Source: Granulosicoccus sp.
Lineage (GTDB): Bacteria > Pseudomonadota > Gammaproteobacteria > Granulosicoccales > Granulosicoccaceae
Direction: 5' to 3'
Assembly (NCBI GenBank): GCA_020627685.1
Contig: JAHDGK010000002.1
Coordinates: forward strand, 34,215 to 98,214
DNA: 64,000 bases
The translations under genes were made by a program, and so were the position numbers. The notes below the pieces were generated by a model that made no database searches, had not been told where the DNA came from, and saw only the letters and a program-made list of their open reading frames with translations. Shown here one piece after another: positions 61,201 to 64,000 of this stretch. Every line of letters begins with the position of its first letter. Position 1 is the stretch's first letter.

Positions 61201-61887
61201 TCACGCTTTGCAGGATAGTGCTCCGTGTGTTAACTGAAGCACCCTATCCATTCGTGCCGCGAGTCGAGTGTCATGCGTGACCATTAAGAAACTCGTACCC
61301 AGCTCTTTATTTAATTCCAACATCAACTGGTAGACACGATCGGCAGTACTTTCATCCAGATTGCCTGTGGGTTCATCGGCCAAAACCACTCCCGGCCTGT
61401 TTATAAGCGCTCGTGCTATGGCGGCTCTTTGCCGTTCACCACCCGACAACTCGGAAGGCTTATGACGCAAGCGCTCGCCTAAGCCAACCCGCTCAAGGAG
61501 CTCAGTAGCTGCCTTCGCTGCAACCGCTTTACCCTGCCCTCTGATGAGTAAGGGCATGCTGACATTCTCAACCGCACTGAACTCCGGCAACAGGTGGTGA
61601 AACTGATACACAAACCCCACGTGTTCATTTCTTAAACGGCCACGCTTAGCCTGGCTGAGCGTCGCAACGTCTTGCCCCGCGATGGTGACCGAACCGTTTG
61701 TTGGCGAGTCTAATCCACCTAGCAAATGCAAGAGCGTGCTCTTGCCGCTACCCGAGCTGCCGATGATAGCGACTCGTTCTCCCTTCGCAATGTCTAAATC
61801 AACATGGCTCAAAACATCAACCGATAGATCACCTTGGGTATAGGTTCGGCCAAGCCCTTTTGCACTGAGTATGATGTCTTCGCTCAT
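61201..61887 (-). CDS. lolD: Lipoprotein-releasing ATP-binding protein LolD
   Basis: A 228-residue ABC ATPase (E. coli 233) that powers release of lipoproteins from the inner membrane to LolA. Walker A is GSSGSGKST, the signature [17 protein letters not shown], Walker [14 protein letters not shown] LolD-specific segment around the Q-loop reads [20 protein letters not shown]. It is separated from the lolC/E-type gene by 44 bases on the same strand. Confidence 0.97.
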   Translation of the reverse strand: MSEDIILSAKGLGRTYTQGDLSVDVLSHVDLDIAKGERVAIIGSSGSGKSTLLHLLGGLDSPTNGSVTIAGQDVATLSQAKRGRLRNEHVGFVYQFHHLLPEFSAVENVSMPLLIRGQGKAVAAKAATELLERVGLGERLRHKPSELSGGERQRAAIARALINRPGVVLADEPTGNLDESTADRVYQLMLELNKELGTSFLMVTHDTRLAARMDRVLQLTHGALSCKA

Positions 61888-61931
61888 GGGGCTAATTCAT
61901 TGATGGCTTCGTTGACGGGTGAATCCGACGA

Positions 61932-63182
61932 TCATTCATAAGAAAGCGCCGACGCTGGATCTACACGGGATGCTCTCCATGCAGGATAGATGGTGGCCAA
62001 AAGCGACAAGCCGAAAGACATCAAGCCAACTTTAATAACATCGCTACTGCGTAAATCAGAAGGCATTTCATCGATGTAGTAAACCTCAGGATTCAACACT
62101 GGACCGGTAAATTGTTCGATGAACGGCACGACGACATCAATATTACTAGCCAATGAAATTCCACCGATCAGACCGGCCACCGTACCCAATACACCGATAA
62201 GGGTTCCTTGAACAATGAAAATAGAAAGCACACTGCCGGGTGACGCTCCTTGGGTGCGCAGGATGGCGATATCCGCTTGTTTGTCCTGTACCAACATAAC
62301 GAGCGTTGAAATAATATTAAAAGCCGCAACTGCCACAATCATGGACAAGATGATAAACATCATCGTTTTTTCCATTTTTACAGCAAGAAAATAGTTAGCG
62401 TTTTGTTGTGTCCAATCACTAACGTATTTGTCGTATCCAAATTCACGCGTCAACTCTCGCGAGACGACAGGCGCTCGGCTGGTGTCTTCCAGTTTTAATC
62501 GGACTCCCGAGAAACCCTCGCCCATTTTAAAGAGCTTAGCGCTATCACCAGCGTGCATGATGGCTAGATTTCGATCAAACTGATACATGCCGAAACGGAA
62601 TATTCCGGTTACAGTGAAACGCTTTACGCGTGGCACAAACCCCATGGGCGTAACGCTAGCCTCCGGCGTAATTACCATAATTTTGTCGCCGGCAATTGCG
62701 CCGAGAAAGACGGCTAAGTCTGCTCCCAGAATCAGCCCATACTCACCTTCCTGCAGGGCGACTTGAAGCGATTCGGTCTGTTCAAGCTTTTCACTCAAGT
62801 CCGATACCTGACTTTCCTGGTCAGGCAGAACCCCGCGAATGAGCGCGCCGGTCGAACGCCCGGAGTGGACCAGCATGACCTGGCCTTCAACGTAAGGTGC
62901 AGCACCCAGAACTTCGGGATGTTCGTTGGCCACGGTGGCAACAGACTGCCAGTCCGCAAGCGGTTCACCCAACCCTGTAACTGTGGCATGCGACGAGGCG
63001 CCAACAATGCGTTCACGCATCTCCTTTTCAAACCCGTTCATGACAGAGGTCACGGTAATCAGGGCCGTGACACCGAGCATGATGCCCAATATCGAGACCA
63101 GGGAGATGAAGGAAATGAAGTGATTCCGCCGTTTTGCGCGGGTGTATCGCAGTCCTACGAATAATTCATATGGTTGAAACAT
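61932..63182 (-). CDS. lolC: LolC/LolE-type lipoprotein-releasing membrane subunit
   Basis: A 416-residue protein with four transmembrane helices: one at the N-terminus (FISFISLVSILGIMLGVTALI) and three near the C-terminus (residues about 275-400), with a large periplasmic domain between (FtsX/MacB fold). The start MFQPYELFVGLRYTRAKRRNHFISF is diagnostic for LolC/LolE. It binds LolD to extract lipoproteins. Only one such subunit is in the window, so it may act as a homodimer (LolF type) or pair with a distant LolE. The gene symbol is therefore provisional. Confidence 0.9.
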   Translation of the reverse strand: MFQPYELFVGLRYTRAKRRNHFISFISLVSILGIMLGVTALITVTSVMNGFEKEMRERIVGASSHATVTGLGEPLADWQSVATVANEHPEVLGAAPYVEGQVMLVHSGRSTGALIRGVLPDQESQVSDLSEKLEQTESLQVALQEGEYGLILGADLAVFLGAIAGDKIMVITPEASVTPMGFVPRVKRFTVTGIFRFGMYQFDRNLAIMHAGDSAKLFKMGEGFSGVRLKLEDTSRAPVVSRELTREFGYDKYVSDWTQQNANYFLAVKMEKTMMFIILSMIVAVAAFNIISTLVMLVQDKQADIAILRTQGASPGSVLSIFIVQGTLIGVLGTVAGLIGGISLASNIDVVVPFIEQFTGPVLNPEVYYIDEMPSDLRSSDVIKVGLMSFGLSLLATIYPAWRASRVDPASALSYE

Positions 63183-63411
63183 AGAGCTGTAGAGCCGCTG
63201 CGGGGATTAGAGTTCGAAAAAAATGCATTGATAGTGTAGTGAATTGCGCAGAGTCGGTGCGCTTCGATTTTCCAACGCATCAATAATGGGGGAAATATGG
63301 GACAATTAGTCCTGTGGTTTAAACCGGATCAAGGCCGTTTCTTGACGCCTGTTCGCCGATAGAACCGTCGTAGCGGCGGACCTTACACTAACCAGATTGA
63401 GTCCTGTATTT

Positions 63412-64000
63412 ATGCTGTTGCCTGATGTCGCCGCATCTCGCCCTCGTTGGGGCAAACTCTACGGCGCCTCCGAATCACTCGCCATAACGGAATTGGCAGC
63501 GCAGTCCGATCACCTGCTGGTGGTCGTGGCAGCAAGCACCACAGAACTCCTTCAGCTAGACGTTGAACTGCGTTTTTTCGCAGGCCCTGACACGCCTGTT
63601 AACGTACTCAGTGACTGGGAAACGCTGACCTACGATCGAGTGTCGCCTCATCAGGACATAATTTCTCAGCGTATTCGTACCCTCTACGGCCTGTCTGAGG
63701 CCAGCAGCGGCATCCTCCTACTGACCTCCGCAGCCCTCATGCAACGTCTACCACCCAGGGCGTTTCTGGATCAGCATGCCCTGATCATCAAACAAGGAAA
63801 TACGCTTGCCCTGGACGATTTCCGGGGCCGCTTGGTTGATGCGGGTTACCGTCTGGTTAGTCAGGTCGAAGAACATGGTGAATTCGCGGTTCGCGGATCC
63901 ATTCTCGATCTTTTCCCGATGAGTAGTAACAACCCTTACCGCGTTGAGTTTTTTGATGACGAGGTCGAAACGATTCGAACCTTTGACGCAGATACTCAAC
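63412..64000 (+). CDS. mfd: Transcription-repair coupling factor Mfd (partial, N-terminal end)
   Basis: 196 codons are visible before the right edge. The translation begins MLLPDVAASRPRWGKLYGAS and continues with ATTELAAQS-type repeats, then VRGSILDLFPMSSNNPYRVE, which is the UvrB-like domain 1a/1b signature of Mfd (RGGxxDxFPxxxxxPxRxEFF). Mfd removes stalled RNA polymerase and recruits UvrA to the template strand. The ATG at 63412 gives a typical N-terminus. It is divergent from lolC; the gap of about 230 bases must carry both promoters. The helicase domains lie beyond the window. Confidence 0.93.
   Translation, partial: MLLPDVAASRPRWGKLYGASESLAITELAAQSDHLLVVVAASTTELLQLDVELRFFAGPDTPVNVLSDWETLTYDRVSPHQDIISQRIRTLYGLSEASSGILLLTSAALMQRLPPRAFLDQHALIIKQGNTLALDDFRGRLVDAGYRLVSQVEEHGEFAVRGSILDLFPMSSNNPYRVEFFDDEVETIRTFDADTQ

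Noticed and set aside
63748-63999. Minus-strand open frame of 83 codons at the right edge
   Set aside because: Antisense to mfd; the plus-strand frame is open to the edge and matches Mfd.

Overview
The window reads as chromosomal DNA of a Gram-negative gammaproteobacterium. Evidence is the lipid A genes (lpxK, kdsB, msbA), the lipoprotein-sorting genes (lolC/lolD) and conserved gammaproteobacterial gene strings: thrS-infC-rpmI-rplT-pheS-pheT-ihfA-merR-tRNA-Pro, clpS-clpA beside infA, crcB-serS, mnmA-hflD, and comEC-exbB-exbD-msbA-lpxK-kdsB. The species cannot be named from the sequence alone. I see no IS element, prophage, CRISPR array or rRNA. Three tRNAs are present: Asn(GTT), Pro(GGG) and Val(GAC), each with an encoded CCA end.

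Layout. Positions 1-6542 (minus strand) hold a branched-chain-amino-acid-type (HAAT) ABC transporter with a co-transcribed long-chain acyl-CoA synthetase, running on directly from crcB-serS (6548-8377). Positions 8435-12676 hold small conserved genes, then infA convergent with clpS-clpA across a shared bidirectional terminator. Positions 13043-24240 (minus) are a nine-gene Wzx/Wzy-type exopolysaccharide operon: export lipoprotein, chain-length regulator, a degenerate tyrosine-kinase-like ATPase, an outer-membrane barrel, one glycosyltransferase, two deacetylases, flippase and polymerase. The plus strand beyond it carries a membrane J-domain protein, a UDP-HexNAc dehydrogenase and a UDP-uronate epimerase (24537-27747), so the polymer probably contains uronic or aminouronic acids.

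Positions 27744-36408 carry a DUF218 protein, a LysR regulator that runs into mnmA-hflD, and convergent acnB and uvrB. Positions 36525-40785 hold tRNA-Asn and an unrecognised locus: a DUF6502 protein flanked by two lipoproteins that resemble each other. Positions 40887-49769 are an uncharacterised gene, tRNA-Pro, and the merR-ihfA-pheTS-rplT-rpmI-infC-thrS translation cluster. Positions 49924-52595 carry tRNA-Val, purB and roxA. From 52600 to the end lie a NUDIX hydrolase, the lipid A/CMP-Kdo genes, ExbBD, ComEC, DUF2062, LolD/LolC and the start of mfd.

Most notable points. (1) Two tandem hairpins lie just upstream of thrS. Each has a 7-base loop with CGU in the anticodon position, a compact tRNA-Thr mimic and likely translational operator. 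(2) infC starts at an AUU codon, so standard callers truncate it by 30 residues. (3) The BY-kinase-like protein of the exopolysaccharide operon lacks the Walker A lysine and both Walker A' acidic residues. (4) The DUF6502/paired-lipoprotein locus has a perfect inverted repeat in its divergent promoter region.
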